In this document: in pieces, positions 11,484 through 20,821 of the stretch
Layout: every line of letters begins with the position of its first letter
How positions within the stretch are numbered: position 1 is the first letter of the stretch
Origin: Pseudomonas sp. DTU12.3
GTDB taxonomy: Bacteria > Pseudomonadota > Gammaproteobacteria > Pseudomonadales > Pseudomonadaceae
Assembly: GCF_004124275.1 (NCBI RefSeq)
Contig: NZ_CP027218.1
Coordinates: forward strand, 3,165,501-3,229,500
Direction: 5' to 3'
DNA length: 64,000 bases
The notes under the pieces: model-generated
Seen by the model: the letters and a program-made list of their open reading frames with translations, nothing else
What the model was told of the DNA's origin: nothing
The model's database searches: none
Translations under genes and position numbers: made by a program

Positions 11484-13070
11484 TTACTTGTGAATCGCTT
11501 TGCCCAAGGCCTTGGCCACCAGTTGTTCGTAGAGTTCGGCGTACGGTTCAACCGCTTTGCACCAGTTGAACGGCGCCGCCATCGCGCGGCAACGCATGGC
11601 ATTGAGCAGCTCTGGGAAGGCGAAAACCTTGAACGCACGGCTCAGGGCTTCTTGGTAACTTTCAGCGGTGGATTCGTCGAAAAGGAACCCGGTGACACCG
11701 TTTTCGATGGTGTCGGCCAGCCCGCCGGTATTGCGCGCCACCGGCAACGAGCCGAAGCGCTGGGCGTACATCTGGCTCAGGCCACAAGGTTCATAACGCG
11801 ATGGCATCAGCAGGAAATCGCTGCCGGCGAACATGCGTCGGGCGTCGGTTTCATTGAAGCCGATGCGCACACCGATCTGCCCGGGAAAGCGCAGTGCCAG
11901 TTCACGCATGGCCTGTTCTTCTTCCGGCTCGCCGCGACCGATGATCGCGATCTGGCCGCCGTTTTGTACGATGTACTCGGAAACGGCCTGGGTCAGGTCG
12001 AGGCCTTTCTGGTAGACCAAGCGTGACACCACAGCGAACAACGGGCCTTCGGAGTCATTCAGTTCAAACAGGTCGCGGACGTGGGCGGCGTTGACGGCTT
12101 TTCCTTCCCAGTCACCAATGGCGAACGGTGCGAACAGGTGTGGATCGGTGGCCGCGTCCCAGCTCTCATCGATGCCGTTGGGAATGCCGCTGAGCAAGCC
12201 TTGCTGGGTCTTGGCGGCCAGAAAGCCGTCGAGGCCACAGCCGAAATCCGGGGTGGTGATTTCCTGCGCATAAGTCGCGCTGACGGTGGTGATGTGGCTC
12301 GAATAGGCCATGCCGGCCTTGAGGAACGACATCTTGCCGTAGAACTCCATGCCTTCCTGTTGCAGGGCATGCGCGGGAATACCCAGCTCAGGGCACGAAC
12401 CGAGGCTGGTCACACCTTGATAGGCGAGGTTGTGAATAGTGAACAGTGTTGGCGTGCGCTGCCCGCGCCAGTGCATATACGCCGGGGCCAGGCCGGCCGG
12501 CCAGTCATGGGCGTGCACCAGATCCGGGCACCAGTGGATTTGCGCAAGGTTGGCGGCGATGTCGGCGGCGGCCAGACCGAGGCGGGCGAAACGAATGTGG
12601 TTGTCCGGCCAGTCGCGACCGTTGTTGGCGCCGTAGGGCGAACCTTCACGCTCGTAGAGTTCCGGGCAGATCAGCACGTAGATCACCAGGCCGTCCGGCA
12701 TGTCCATGCGGCCGATCTGGCACGGTGGCAGCGCGGCATGGCCGCCGAGTTCGCCGATGATGTGGATCGGGTTCTCGCTGTGCATCACTTGCGGGTAACC
12801 GGGGATCAACACGCGCACGTCATGCAGGTGGGCCATGGCGCGGGGCAGGGCGGCGGACACGTCACCCAGGCCGCCGGTCTTGACCAGATCGGCGATTTCC
12901 GAGGTCACGAACAACACTTTCTTCTTGTTGGGATTCTGACTCGCAACCGGAGTCAGCGTCTTGGTGCCGGGGACGTTGATCTGTCGGCTGCCGGGAACGC
13001 TGACGGTGCTCGCTTCGCCAACCGACTGTTGAGCACGCTCTCCCTGAATATCCAATGCCGCACTGATCAT
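11484..13070 (-). CDS. glgA: glycogen (alpha-glucan) synthase GlgA
   Basis: A 528-residue GT5 glucosyltransferase with the ADP-glucose-binding motif KTGGLGDV at residues 64-71 and the C-terminal PSRYEPCGLSQMYAQRFG and RNTGGLADT segments. Relative to E. coli GlgA, whose KTGGL motif is near residue 15, it has about 48 extra N-terminal residues (a Ser/Val/Pro-rich stretch). GGGAG 6 bases before the ATG supports this start. It is the first gene of the operon glgA-treZ-malQ-treY and builds the glucan that the downstream enzymes convert to trehalose. Confidence 0.95.
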   Translation of the reverse strand: MISAALDIQGERAQQSVGEASTVSVPGSRQINVPGTKTLTPVASQNPNKKKVLFVTSEIADLVKTGGLGDVSAALPRAMAHLHDVRVLIPGYPQVMHSENPIHIIGELGGHAALPPCQIGRMDMPDGLVIYVLICPELYEREGSPYGANNGRDWPDNHIRFARLGLAAADIAANLAQIHWCPDLVHAHDWPAGLAPAYMHWRGQRTPTLFTIHNLAYQGVTSLGSCPELGIPAHALQQEGMEFYGKMSFLKAGMAYSSHITTVSATYAQEITTPDFGCGLDGFLAAKTQQGLLSGIPNGIDESWDAATDPHLFAPFAIGDWEGKAVNAAHVRDLFELNDSEGPLFAVVSRLVYQKGLDLTQAVSEYIVQNGGQIAIIGRGEPEEEQAMRELALRFPGQIGVRIGFNETDARRMFAGSDFLLMPSRYEPCGLSQMYAQRFGSLPVARNTGGLADTIENGVTGFLFDESTAESYQEALSRAFKVFAFPELLNAMRCRAMAAPFNWCKAVEPYAELYEQLVAKALGKAIHK

Positions 13071-13111
13071 ATGAATCTCCCGTGTTATTGATCTGATTCT
13101 TCTCTTTTCCC

Positions 13112-13185
13112 TGTAAGAGCTGCCGAAGGCTGCGATCTTTGGCTTTTTAAAGGATCAAAAGATCGCAGCCTGCGGCAGCTCCTAC
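13112..13185. repeat. REPIN copy 1 (GTAGGAGCTGCCG family)
   Basis: The inverted arms TGTAAGAGCTGCCGAAGGCT and AGCCTGCGGCAGCTCCTAC surround GCGATCTTT...AAAAGATCGC. It is the first of ten members of this family in the window, 70-93 bases long when complete, all between or at the very end of genes. Confidence 0.88.
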
Positions 13186-13603
13186 GTACCGCGAGCGCAA
13201 TCACGCCCGGCATCGGTGAGCAAACGCTACCCAACACGCGCAAGCAGAATGGGTGATCGGGCCGTTGCAAGGATTGCACCAGTCGCTTTGGCCCTGCCTT
13301 TCAGATGACCTGCCGCTTCGTGCAAAAGTTTCGAGTTTTTTTCGGCAATGTGACCGGCAGGTCGAACCCCGAAAAAACCAGTCTAGGCCAGATCCTAGAG
13401 CGGGCCAGAGCAAATGGGTAAATTGTTCGACAATCGGTTTGCCGTTAACGGCAACTGTGCTCGGGAGGGGCAAACGCACCGACGAAGTGCAGGTTTTTTT
13501 AGCGGGAGGGGCCAAAACGGTGACTGAGCGGTCACGATTTTGTGCTAGCGGGAAGTGCGGTCGCACTGTTGTGGTGCGAACAGTTTGTTGATCGGCTGAC
13601 CCC

Positions 13604-13687
13604 TGTAGGAGCTGCCGAAGGCTGCGATCTTTTGATCTTGATCTTAAAAACAACATCAAAAGATCGCAGCCTTCGGCAGCTCCTACA
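13604..13687. repeat. REPIN copy 2 (GTAGGAGCTGCCG family)
   Basis: A near-perfect palindrome: TGTAGGAGCTGCCGAAGGCT plus GCGATCTTTTGAT on the left, and the complement on the right. It sits just downstream of the 2-hydroxyacid dehydrogenase stop and could act as its terminator. Confidence 0.9.
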
Positions 13688-13707
13688 CAGGGGTGAGGTC
13701 AGGCAAA

Positions 13708-14661
13708 TTAATTCAACAGGCGCGTTGGTTTGTTGGCCGCCCAGGCTTGAATATCCTCGATCATCTGCGAAAAGAACTGTTGATAGTTCTGTCGGCTGAC
13801 ATACCCCACGTGCGGTGTCGCCAGTACGTTATCCAGTGTGCGAAAAGGGTGCAGCGCTGGCAGCGGCTCTTCAGCGAAAACATCCAGCGCCGCGCCGGCG
13901 ATCTGCCGCTTCTGCAACGCCTTGATCAGCGCCGGTTCATCGACAATCGGCCCGCGCGCTGTGTTCACCAGCAATGCTGTGGCTTTCATCGAGGCCAGTG
14001 CCTGTGCATCGACCAGCCCGCGACTGCGCTCGCTGAGCACCAGATGCACCGAAAGCACATCAGCCTGTTCGAACAGTTGCTGCTTGCTGACATAGGTCAC
14101 GCCAACCTGCTGCGCGCGTTCGGCGGTGAGGTTTTCGCTCCAGGCAATCACGCGCATGCCAAACACTTGGCCGAACTGCGCGACACGCTGGCCGATACTG
14201 CCCAAACCGAGAATGGCCAAAGTCTTGCCATGCAGGTCACCGCCCAGCCCTTGTTGCCATTGCCCGGCGCGCAGAGCGTTGGCTTCAGCGACCAGATTGC
14301 GCGTGGCCGCCATGATCAACGCCCAGGTCAGTTCCGGCGCCGCATGCTTGTAACTGTCGGTGCCGCAAACCTGGATGCCGAGTTTTGCTGCCGCCGGCAT
14401 ATCCAGTGCAGCATTGCGCATGCCACCGGTCACCAACAGCTTCAGATTAGGCAAACGCGCCAACAGATCGGCATCGAAGCGCGTGCGTTCGCGCATCACA
14501 CAGATGACCTGGTATTTGCCCAGGCGCGTGGCCAGGGTGGCGTTGTCCGCCGGGTAGTCATGCTCGAACGTCACTTCACCGATGCTGTCGAGTAGCGACC
14601 AGTCGACCACGTCGCGGGCCACGTCCTGCCAGTCATCGATTACCGCAATCTGCACCGCCAT
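13708..14661 (-). CDS. D-2-hydroxyacid dehydrogenase family protein
   Basis: A 317-residue NAD(P)-dependent dehydrogenase that should interconvert a 2-hydroxy acid and a 2-oxo acid. Seen: the Rossmann motif ILGLGSIGQRVAQ in the middle, the catalytic Arg segment NTARGPIVDE, the Glu segment DVFAEEPLP and the His segment ATPHVGYVS. The length is usual for the family. It begins 14 bases after the stop of an exported alpha/beta hydrolase, so the two may be co-transcribed. The specific substrate cannot be read from the sequence. Confidence 0.88.
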   Translation of the reverse strand: MAVQIAVIDDWQDVARDVVDWSLLDSIGEVTFEHDYPADNATLATRLGKYQVICVMRERTRFDADLLARLPNLKLLVTGGMRNAALDMPAAAKLGIQVCGTDSYKHAAPELTWALIMAATRNLVAEANALRAGQWQQGLGGDLHGKTLAILGLGSIGQRVAQFGQVFGMRVIAWSENLTAERAQQVGVTYVSKQQLFEQADVLSVHLVLSERSRGLVDAQALASMKATALLVNTARGPIVDEPALIKALQKRQIAGAALDVFAEEPLPALHPFRTLDNVLATPHVGYVSRQNYQQFFSQMIEDIQAWAANKPTRLLN

Positions 14662-14675
14662 TCAGCTTTACCTCA

Positions 14676-15722
14676 TCAACGAACGGGATTGGTTGTGTTC
14701 AGCCAGCCAAGCAGCGCCTTGTGGAACTGCGCCGGTTCTTCCATTTGTGGCGCGTGGCCCATGCCGGGAAACTCCACCAGCGTCGACTGCGGGATCAGCT
14801 TGGCCACTTGTTTGCCGAGCACCTCGTAGTGACCGATTCTGGCTTTCACTTCAGGTGGCGCGAGATCCTTGCCGATGGCCGTGGTGTCGGAAGTGCCGAT
14901 CAGCAACAGCGTCGGCATCTTCAGGTCCTTGAACTCGTAGTACACCGGCTGGGTGAAAATCATGTCGTAGATCAGCGCCGAGTTCCACGCGACCTGGGTC
15001 TTGCCCGGCCCCTTGCTGAGGCCGGCGAGCATGTCGACCCAGCGATCGAATTCGGGCTTCCAGCGACCATCGTAATAGGTGCTGCGCTCGTAATCACGGA
15101 TGCCTTGAGCGCTGACTTTCAACTCGCGCTGATACCACTGATCGACGGTGCGATAAGGCACGCCGAGGGCTTTCCAGTCTTCCAGGCCAATAGGGTTGAC
15201 CAGCGCCAGTTGATCGACTTGCTCGGGAAACAGCAACGCATAACGGGTGGCGAGCATGCCGCCGGTGGAATGGCCGAGCAGGGTAGCCTTCTGAATACCC
15301 AGCGCCTTGAGCAATTGCTGGGTGTTGGTCGCCAGTTGCTGAAAGCTGTATTGATAGCTGTCAGGTTTGCTGGAGGTGCAGAAACCGACCTGGTCCGGGG
15401 CAATCACCCGAAAACCGGCTTCACTCAAGGCCTTGATCGAACTGTCCCAGGTCGCCGCGCAAAAATTCTTGCCGTGCAGCAGCACCACGGTGCGACCGTT
15501 GGCCTTACCGTGGGCGGCGACATCCATGTAACCCATCTGCAACGATTTGCCCTGGGACTGGAAGGCGAAGTGTTTCAGCGTGTAGGGGTATTCAAAGCCT
15601 TGCAGCTCCGGCCCATAAGCCGGGCCTTCGGCAGGCGTTACCTCAGTGGCAGCATGGGCAAACAGCGGCAGCGCGGCACTGAGCAACAGACCGGGCAGCC
15701 AGCGGAAACGCGTGACGGACAT
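14676..15722 (-). CDS. exported alpha/beta hydrolase
   Basis: A 348-residue protein with a signal peptide (hydrophobic core LPGLLLSAALPLF, cleavage after AHA at about residue 24), so it is periplasmic or secreted. Nucleophile elbow GHSTGG with Ser152, oxyanion segment LLHGKNF at 81-87 and a C-terminal MGHAPQMEEP with the likely catalytic His. The start at 15722 is chosen because GGAG lies 9 bases upstream; upstream in-frame ATGs lack this. Ester or lactone hydrolysis is likely, but the substrate is unknown. The cap region is large and may set specificity. Confidence 0.85.
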   Translation of the reverse strand: MSVTRFRWLPGLLLSAALPLFAHAATEVTPAEGPAYGPELQGFEYPYTLKHFAFQSQGKSLQMGYMDVAAHGKANGRTVVLLHGKNFCAATWDSSIKALSEAGFRVIAPDQVGFCTSSKPDSYQYSFQQLATNTQQLLKALGIQKATLLGHSTGGMLATRYALLFPEQVDQLALVNPIGLEDWKALGVPYRTVDQWYQRELKVSAQGIRDYERSTYYDGRWKPEFDRWVDMLAGLSKGPGKTQVAWNSALIYDMIFTQPVYYEFKDLKMPTLLLIGTSDTTAIGKDLAPPEVKARIGHYEVLGKQVAKLIPQSTLVEFPGMGHAPQMEEPAQFHKALLGWLNTTNPVR

Positions 15723-15808
15723 AAGGGCAAACTCCATTGAAATCGGCCGATCCTGGAACGGCGGGATTAGGGCGACGTTAAACACAGGCAATCAGCACGT
15801 CTGATCGT

Positions 15809-16243
15809 TCAACCGAGCCAGCCGAGTGTCAGCATCGCCACCACGGCATAACGCGCGCCTTTGGCGAGGCTGACGATCAACAGGAACCGCCCGAGCGGCT
15901 CGCGCATCACCCCGGCGATCAATGTCAGCGGGTCGCCGATCACCGGCAGCCAGCTGAGCAGCAATGACCAATGGCCGTAGCGTTCATAGTGTTTGCGCGC
16001 CCGCGCCATGTGCCTGGGGCTGACCGGAAACCAGCGCCGCTGTTGAAACCGTTCGATGCCCCGGCCCAGCCACCAGTTGACCAGCGAGCCGAGCACGTTG
16101 CCCAGCGTCGCCACGGCAAGCAGACCCCACAGCCAATATCGCTCACTGGCAAGCAAGCCGACCAGCACCGCCTCGGACTGCAACGGCAACAATGTCGCCG
16201 CGCCGAATGCGGCAAAGAACAGCCCGGTATAGGCAGCTGCCAT
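15809..16243 (-). CDS. YqaA family (DedA/SNARE-associated-like) membrane protein
   Basis: A 144-residue inner-membrane protein with three to four hydrophobic segments. Hallmarks are the segment LGNVLGSLVNWWLGRG, the RHYERYGHWSLLLSWLPVIGDPLTLIAGVMR-like region (about residues 84-114) and a terminal hydrophobic helix. YqaA is a small relative of DedA proteins, which are implicated in lipid carrier translocation; the role of YqaA itself is not established. Its ATG shares one base with the stop of the DUF411 gene (TGATG), so the two are coupled. Confidence 0.85.
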   Translation of the reverse strand: MAAAYTGLFFAAFGAATLLPLQSEAVLVGLLASERYWLWGLLAVATLGNVLGSLVNWWLGRGIERFQQRRWFPVSPRHMARARKHYERYGHWSLLLSWLPVIGDPLTLIAGVMREPLGRFLLIVSLAKGARYAVVAMLTLGWLG

Positions 16244-16689
16244 CAGTGCGCCGGGTAGTCCGCCACCACCACGTCAGCGCCGTTCTTCTTCAAGCCGATC
16301 ACTTGATAGGCATCGCTCATGCCGTCCATTTCCATCCCAGGCGAGCCCATCGGCATGCCTGGTGCGGCGACACCGAGCAGGTCGTCGCGCTTGCTCAGGG
16401 CCAGCACTTGATCAGCCGGCACGTGGCCTTCGACGAATTTGCCGTTGATGAGTGCGGTGTGACACGACGCCAGGCGCGGTGGCACGCCGTGTTGTTGCTT
16501 GAAGCTGCTCATGTCGCTTTCGACGTGGTCTTCGACTTTGAAACCGTTGGCTTCGAGATGGCTGATCCATTTTTTGCAGCAACCGCAATTGGCGTCGCGA
16601 TGCACTTCGATCGGGATCAGGTCGGCCGCCTGGGCCAGGGAAGAGAGAAACAGGGCGCTCAGGGCGACCAGACGCAGGTGGCTTCGCAT
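16243..16689 (-). CDS. DUF411 periplasmic metal-binding protein
   Basis: A 148-residue protein with a signal peptide (cleavage near residue 21, AQA|ADL) and the cysteine cluster ANCGCCKKW (Cys35, 37, 38), the DUF411 signature. The C-terminal part has a Met-rich loop, PGMPMGSPGMEMDGM, of a kind that often binds Cu(I) or Ag(I). DUF411 proteins are usually found with copper resistance genes; here the neighbour is yqaA and no copper operon is visible. Copper or silver binding is inferred from the family. Confidence 0.85.
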   Translation of the reverse strand: MRSHLRLVALSALFLSSLAQAADLIPIEVHRDANCGCCKKWISHLEANGFKVEDHVESDMSSFKQQHGVPPRLASCHTALINGKFVEGHVPADQVLALSKRDDLLGVAAPGMPMGSPGMEMDGMSDAYQVIGLKKNGADVVVADYPAH

Positions 16690-16824
16690 GATGAGATCTC
16701 GACTCGGATGGCGGTCAAAAAAGAACGCATTTTGACCGGTTTTTTCTGCCTGGCATCAACGGAGTGTTTCCAGTTGCTACAAGACAAACCGGCAGAATCA
16801 TCCTGGATCAAAAACTGCACCCCC

Positions 16825-16910
16825 TGTAGGAGCTGCCGCAGGCTGCGATCTTTTGACTTTGTCTATCTCCAGATCAAGATCAAAAGATCGCAGCTGCGGC
16901 AGCTCTTACA
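16825..16910. repeat. REPIN copy 3 (GTAGGAGCTGCCG family)
   Basis: The left arm is intact, while the right arm is slightly decayed (GCAGCTGCGGCAGCTCTTACA, with a base pair lost and C to T changes). It sits just downstream of the chemoreceptor stop. Confidence 0.88.
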
Positions 16911-16929
16911 GAGATGTCATTGTGGCGGG

Positions 16930-18921
16930 TCAGCGGACCTTGAAGCGGCCCATGATCGCGCTCACGCGGCTGTTGGCTTCCAGCAGTTGCCGGGTGTTGA
17001 GTTCGCTGGCCTGGCCGCTCTGCACCAGTTCGTCGACCATATGGCGAATCTGCACCATGCTGCGGTTGATCTCTTCGGTCACCGCGCTTTGCTGTTCGGC
17101 GGCGGTGGCGATCTGGGTGCTGAGGCTGTTGATGTGGCTGACCGAACCGGCCATTTCATCCAGACCCGAGTTGACGCGCGCGGTGGCATCCGCTGCCGAC
17201 TGGCAACTGGCCTGGGTGTTTTCCATGGCGCTGACCGAAGAACTGACGCCTTGGGTCAGACGGGTCAACATCTCGTTGATTTCCGACGTGCTGGCCTGGG
17301 TGCGGGCGGCGAGGGCGCGTACTTCGTCGGCCACCACCGCAAAGCCGCGACCTTGTTCACCGGCACGCGCCGCTTCAATCGCCGCGTTGAGTGCCAGCAG
17401 GTTGGTCTGGCCGGCAATCGCGCCGATCACCCCGAGAATCTCGGTGATGCGCTGGGCGTCCTGCTGCATGTTTTCAACTTTGTGTGTAGCGCTGGCTACT
17501 TCGTCGATCAGCGCGACCACGCTGCTGGTCGCTTCACCGACCACCACGCGCGAACGGTCGGCGTTTTCGTTGGCGCGCTGGGTGAATGCAGCGGTCTCGG
17601 CGGCGTTTTGTGCAACGCTTTCCGCCGTCGAACTCATTTCGGTGATGGCGGTGACGGTCTGATCGGTTTCCGAGGCGTGACGCAACAGGATCTGGCTGGT
17701 GTGCGCCGAGGTGCGTTGCAGGTTGTCGAGGCCCGACGCCATGGCGCCGGTGGCCTGGGTGACTTCGCCTATCATGCTTTGCAGGTAAGCAATAAACGTG
17801 TTGACCGAATGGCCGATCGCGCCCAGTTCATCCTCGGCGCGAATGGTGATCCGTCGCGTCAGGTCGGCGTCGCCGCTGGACAGCGAATCAATGTTGGCTT
17901 TCAAGGCTTTCAGGCGCGAGACCAACTGGCGGATCGCATAGACCTGCAACAGCACGAGCAGGATCACCAGCGGAATCTGCAGCAGGCTCAGGGTGCTGAG
18001 TACATCGTCACGCTGCGCGGTGAGCATTTTGGTCGGCAGGGCCGTGGCGAGGAACCACGGCGTGCCCTCGATCGGACGCATGAAGAAGGTGCTGGCTTCG
18101 CCGTTGTTGTCGAACTCGACGCGTTGCGCCTGATCGCGGTTTTGCAGGCCGGCCTTGACCTGGCTGGCGAAAGTCGAGGCGCCGGCCAGTTCGCTGATGT
18201 TCTTCAGCACGATCGGGCCGCTGATGCGCGAGCTGTTGCTGATGATCTTGCCGTCCGCTTCGACGATCAGCATTTGCGCGTTGAGGTCTTTCTCCTTGCT
18301 TGCGACCAGGTCGTTGAAGAAACCGAGGGTGACGTCGATGGTCGACACGCCGTAAGCGGCTCCATTCTTCTGAATGGCCATCGCGCAGTTGGTACGTGGC
18401 TCGGCGCTGGCGTCGTCTTTATAGGCTGCGGCCCAGGCGCACTGGCCGCGCGGCGTCGCCATGCCGCCCTTGTACCAGCTCTGGTCGTAATAGTTGGGTG
18501 CCGCGTCGCTGTTCCAGAAGGTGTTCACCGCCAATTTGCCCGAAGCATCGCGGTGCCAGAAGGTGCTGAACTTGTTGCGCCCGGCTTCACGCTGCCCCGG
18601 CAACGGCCAGATGCCGCCGCCAAAAACCTTCAGTTCGCCGTATTGATCCACCAACCCCGGCAACACCGTGTCGATCGCGGCACTGTCGAGCAGCGGGATG
18701 GTCTGGGTGATGCTGCGTTGCTGCGCCTGGACTTTGTTCAGTTCGCCCTGAATCTGCTCGGCGACTTCAGCGATGCGGTTGAGCACCACCTGTTCTTCGG
18801 TGTGACGCAACTTGGGCGCGACCAGTTGGCTGATGCCAACCACCGTGAGCACCGACAACAGCAGGATAAACAGAACCAGAAACAGCGTGTAGCGAGCCTG
18901 AATGGTACGGAATGCGGGCAT
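16930..18921 (-). CDS. methyl-accepting chemotaxis protein, periplasmic Cache-type sensor
   Basis: A 663-residue chemoreceptor. TM1 is at about residues 12-33, a 275-residue periplasmic sensor (double-Cache size) at 34-308, TM2 at 309-331, HAMP at about 332-385 and a cytoplasmic signalling helix to the end. The hairpin tip reads [34 protein letters not shown]-terminal CheR/CheB-binding pentapeptide is not present. Start supported by AAGGA 9 bases upstream. The ligand is unknown; double-Cache sensors of pseudomonads often bind amino acids, polyamines or organic acids. No neighbour gives a hint. Confidence 0.92.
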   Translation of the reverse strand: MPAFRTIQARYTLFLVLFILLLSVLTVVGISQLVAPKLRHTEEQVVLNRIAEVAEQIQGELNKVQAQQRSITQTIPLLDSAAIDTVLPGLVDQYGELKVFGGGIWPLPGQREAGRNKFSTFWHRDASGKLAVNTFWNSDAAPNYYDQSWYKGGMATPRGQCAWAAAYKDDASAEPRTNCAMAIQKNGAAYGVSTIDVTLGFFNDLVASKEKDLNAQMLIVEADGKIISNSSRISGPIVLKNISELAGASTFASQVKAGLQNRDQAQRVEFDNNGEASTFFMRPIEGTPWFLATALPTKMLTAQRDDVLSTLSLLQIPLVILLVLLQVYAIRQLVSRLKALKANIDSLSSGDADLTRRITIRAEDELGAIGHSVNTFIAYLQSMIGEVTQATGAMASGLDNLQRTSAHTSQILLRHASETDQTVTAITEMSSTAESVAQNAAETAAFTQRANENADRSRVVVGEATSSVVALIDEVASATHKVENMQQDAQRITEILGVIGAIAGQTNLLALNAAIEAARAGEQGRGFAVVADEVRALAARTQASTSEINEMLTRLTQGVSSSVSAMENTQASCQSAADATARVNSGLDEMAGSVSHINSLSTQIATAAEQQSAVTEEINRSMVQIRHMVDELVQSGQASELNTRQLLEANSRVSAIMGRFKVR

Positions 18922-19303
18922 GGGGATCCGGTCCTTGAACTGCGATTCTTGTTAGGGGGGTGGGAGTGAAACAGTGCGGGTATCCCAGCGTATCGTCGCG
19001 TTGGCAAGAAGCTTGAGGTACTGGCGTACTAAAAAAATTGCCGCCGATAACTGGTCAGTATCAGCTTTGATACATTCACGCGCACTGGCCTGCTTCTCAG
19101 CGCAAAGCGCCGATTTTTTGCCGACAGTCGCAGCCGCTCTGGCTCAATGTTTTTCGGCCTTCTGGGTGTTTGTATCGAGAATGTACAAGAATTGTAAAAA
19201 AGTGCAGAAAGAGGTTGGTGCCATCAGTTCGCCCGCTGATACTCGCGGCCATTAGAGGCGTTCAACACGGACATTTCATGGTCATTTCACAGGGAGTCTT
19301 CAC
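18922..19303. other. 382-base gene-free gap between divergent genes
   Basis: This separates the chemoreceptor (leftward) from a rightward gene of unknown function and so must hold both promoters. It is comparatively AT-rich around 19020-19060 and 19160-19210. A short open frame (18974-19255) has no ribosome-binding site and no protein-like composition. No repeat or clear operator seen. Confidence 0.5.
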
Positions 19304-19831
19304 ATGACGATCGGTATTGTCGGCGGCTGGCAGGCCAAGGCAGGGGTTCTGGTACGCGACACCGGCGCTAAAAAACAAGTATCCCAGAGCGTCAAGGTGC
19401 AGCAGATGCTCACCATGGTCGGCAACAATCCTACGGCGCTGAATACTGCCGAAATGGATAAGCAGGGTTTGCGCAAGGCAATCAAGGGTTTCGATCCGGC
19501 GAATGTGTCGGTAAAACAATTGGGCAATCTGAGCGAACTGTTGCGCAGCCGCGGGCTGATCTCCGAGATCACTTCCTTTACGCTGAAGAACGCCGGCGAC
19601 AAATTCGATCGTTTTGGCGTGACGAAAGATATCGATGCGAAATTCAACGCGCTGGAGTACTTCGCCACCCAACTCGATGCCATCCAGAGCAACGGCCTCA
19701 ATGGCAACGCTTACGGCAAGAGTCTGATCCCCGAATTCAAAAAAGCGATTTACGTCCTGCAGAACCTGAAAACCTACGGTGAAGGCAACATGCCGAAACC
19801 TGTGGACAGCGGCGTCAAAGCCAAAGCGTAA
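19304..19831 (+). CDS. protein of unknown function, 175 residues
   Basis: I do not recognise the family. The protein is soluble, has no signal peptide or membrane segment and is mostly amphipathic helix by composition. It begins TIGIVGGWQAKAGVLV and ends with a basic tail, KPVDSGVKAKA. GGGAG 9 bases upstream of ATG supports the start. Codon use looks like the host's. It stands alone between a chemoreceptor and the convergent LuxC/LuxE-type operon and shares a hairpin terminator with the latter. It could be a secreted or cytoskeleton-type protein, but nothing in the sequence decides this. Confidence 0.7.
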   Translation: MTIGIVGGWQAKAGVLVRDTGAKKQVSQSVKVQQMLTMVGNNPTALNTAEMDKQGLRKAIKGFDPANVSVKQLGNLSELLRSRGLISEITSFTLKNAGDKFDRFGVTKDIDAKFNALEYFATQLDAIQSNGLNGNAYGKSLIPEFKKAIYVLQNLKTYGEGNMPKPVDSGVKAKA

Positions 19832-19837
19832 GCCATG

Positions 19838-19868
19838 GAAAAAGGCCCGCACAATCTCTCGGCGGGCC
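19838..19868 (-). terminator. hairpin terminator between convergent genes
   Basis: Stem GGCCCGC / GCGGGCC with an 11-base loop. Read on the minus strand it is followed by TTTTTCC, so it is a good terminator for the LuxC/LuxE-type operon. On the plus strand the downstream U-run is weak, though the hairpin may still serve both sides. Confidence 0.75.
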
Positions 19869-19882
19869 TGTCAGTTCTTCGT

Positions 19883-20821
19883 TCAGCCAGCTTGCCGCGC
19901 GGTATTGCAGTTCTCACCGAAACCTTGTTGGATCTGATCCTGCAACTGTTGCATGCGCGCGCAGTGCAATTGCAACTGGCGCGGCAAGTAGTTGCGGTGA
20001 AACAGTGCCAGCCAGCCGTCGCTGCGATCATCGGGGACAATCCCGGTGAACGTGAACCCCGCCATCGACAGACTGTGCAACGCGCCGGCAAAGCCTTCTG
20101 CCAACCTGAGCCTGATCGAAACCATCCAGTGTGCCGGCAATTGCCGCAGTTGCTGGAGCACGGCACTGCTCAGTTGTTTGAGCAGCATGTCATAACGCCC
20201 TGAATGTTGGTCGAAATGCATCGCTGGCCCGACCCAGGGTGATGGGTTTTTGCGCGTGCCAAACTGGTTGCACATCTGCTGCATGAAGTCGGCGCAGCTG
20301 GCCGGCCAGTCGAGTGATGGCAGCGGCCGCTCGTAGTCGTCGATGGCTCTGAAACCCATGACGATCGACTCTGGCAATATCTCGCCAAATGGCGAAGGCG
20401 CGTAGTCGGGTAACAGTCCGGTGCTGTGAAACCCGAGCCTGTCGGCCATTTTTTGCGAGTAGGTGTGATGGGTCACTTGTTTGATCGTCACACCACGGCA
20501 GCCCAGCGCTTGCGCATGGATCAGCAACTGTTGCCCTAGCCGCGTGGCAATGTTTTGCCCGCGTATCGCCGGATGAACCACACTCAGCGCCAGTTCGGCG
20601 ATCGGCGAGCCGGCATTTCTGAACAGCGTAGTGTGGCCGAGGATTTTTTTGCCGCTCACGGCCACCAGCGAATGCCATCGACCATCGTCGTGGTTCTGGC
20701 TGATCATGTAGGGCAGATAGACGTGGGGCTGAACGTAGTGGTCGCCATAGACTTCACGGAACAGGCGGCTGACGGCCACAGCATCGGTGCTGCGGTAGTT
20801 TCTCAGGGTCACGATGTTCAT
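19883..20821 (-). CDS. GNAT-fold acyltransferase, last gene of LuxC/LuxE-type operon
   Basis: A 312-residue protein. Residues 1-150 are a GNAT domain: TLRNYRSTDAVAVSRLFREVYG at the N-terminus, then LALSVVHPAIRGQNIATRLGQQL, where RGQNIA is the acetyl-CoA-binding loop. The last 150 residues form a second module ending in GFTFTGIVPDDRSDGWLALF, itself reminiscent of the end of a GNAT fold, so a tandem or degenerate double GNAT is possible. ATG at 20821 overlaps the stop of the adenylating protein as ATGA. It probably acylates or aminoacylates the pathway product, which is inference from context. Confidence 0.78.
   Translation of the reverse strand: MNIVTLRNYRSTDAVAVSRLFREVYGDHYVQPHVYLPYMISQNHDDGRWHSLVAVSGKKILGHTTLFRNAGSPIAELALSVVHPAIRGQNIATRLGQQLLIHAQALGCRGVTIKQVTHHTYSQKMADRLGFHSTGLLPDYAPSPFGEILPESIVMGFRAIDDYERPLPSLDWPASCADFMQQMCNQFGTRKNPSPWVGPAMHFDQHSGRYDMLLKQLSSAVLQQLRQLPAHWMVSIRLRLAEGFAGALHSLSMAGFTFTGIVPDDRSDGWLALFHRNYLPRQLQLHCARMQQLQDQIQQGFGENCNTARQAG

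Larger units (their letters stand above)
13071..13707. other. 637-base gap upstream of glgA, promoter region plus two REPIN elements
   Basis: No convincing gene. The glgA-proximal end holds the ribosome-binding site and one REPIN (13112-13185). The middle (about 13200-13600) is non-repetitive and has runs of T and G. A second REPIN (13604-13687) closes the gap beside the dehydrogenase gene. The operon promoter must lie here, but I could not place -35/-10 boxes with confidence. Confidence 0.6.

Noticed and set aside
16192..18969. A 925-codon open frame on the plus strand opposite the chemoreceptor gene
   Set aside because: It mirrors the codon structure of the real gene on the minus strand, has no signal or domain resemblance and no ribosome-binding site. 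High-GC coding DNA commonly leaves such antisense frames open.
18974..19255. A 93-codon frame in the gap downstream of the chemoreceptor promoter
   Set aside because: No ribosome-binding site, mixed and unlikely composition, and overlap with what should be the promoter of the chemoreceptor gene.
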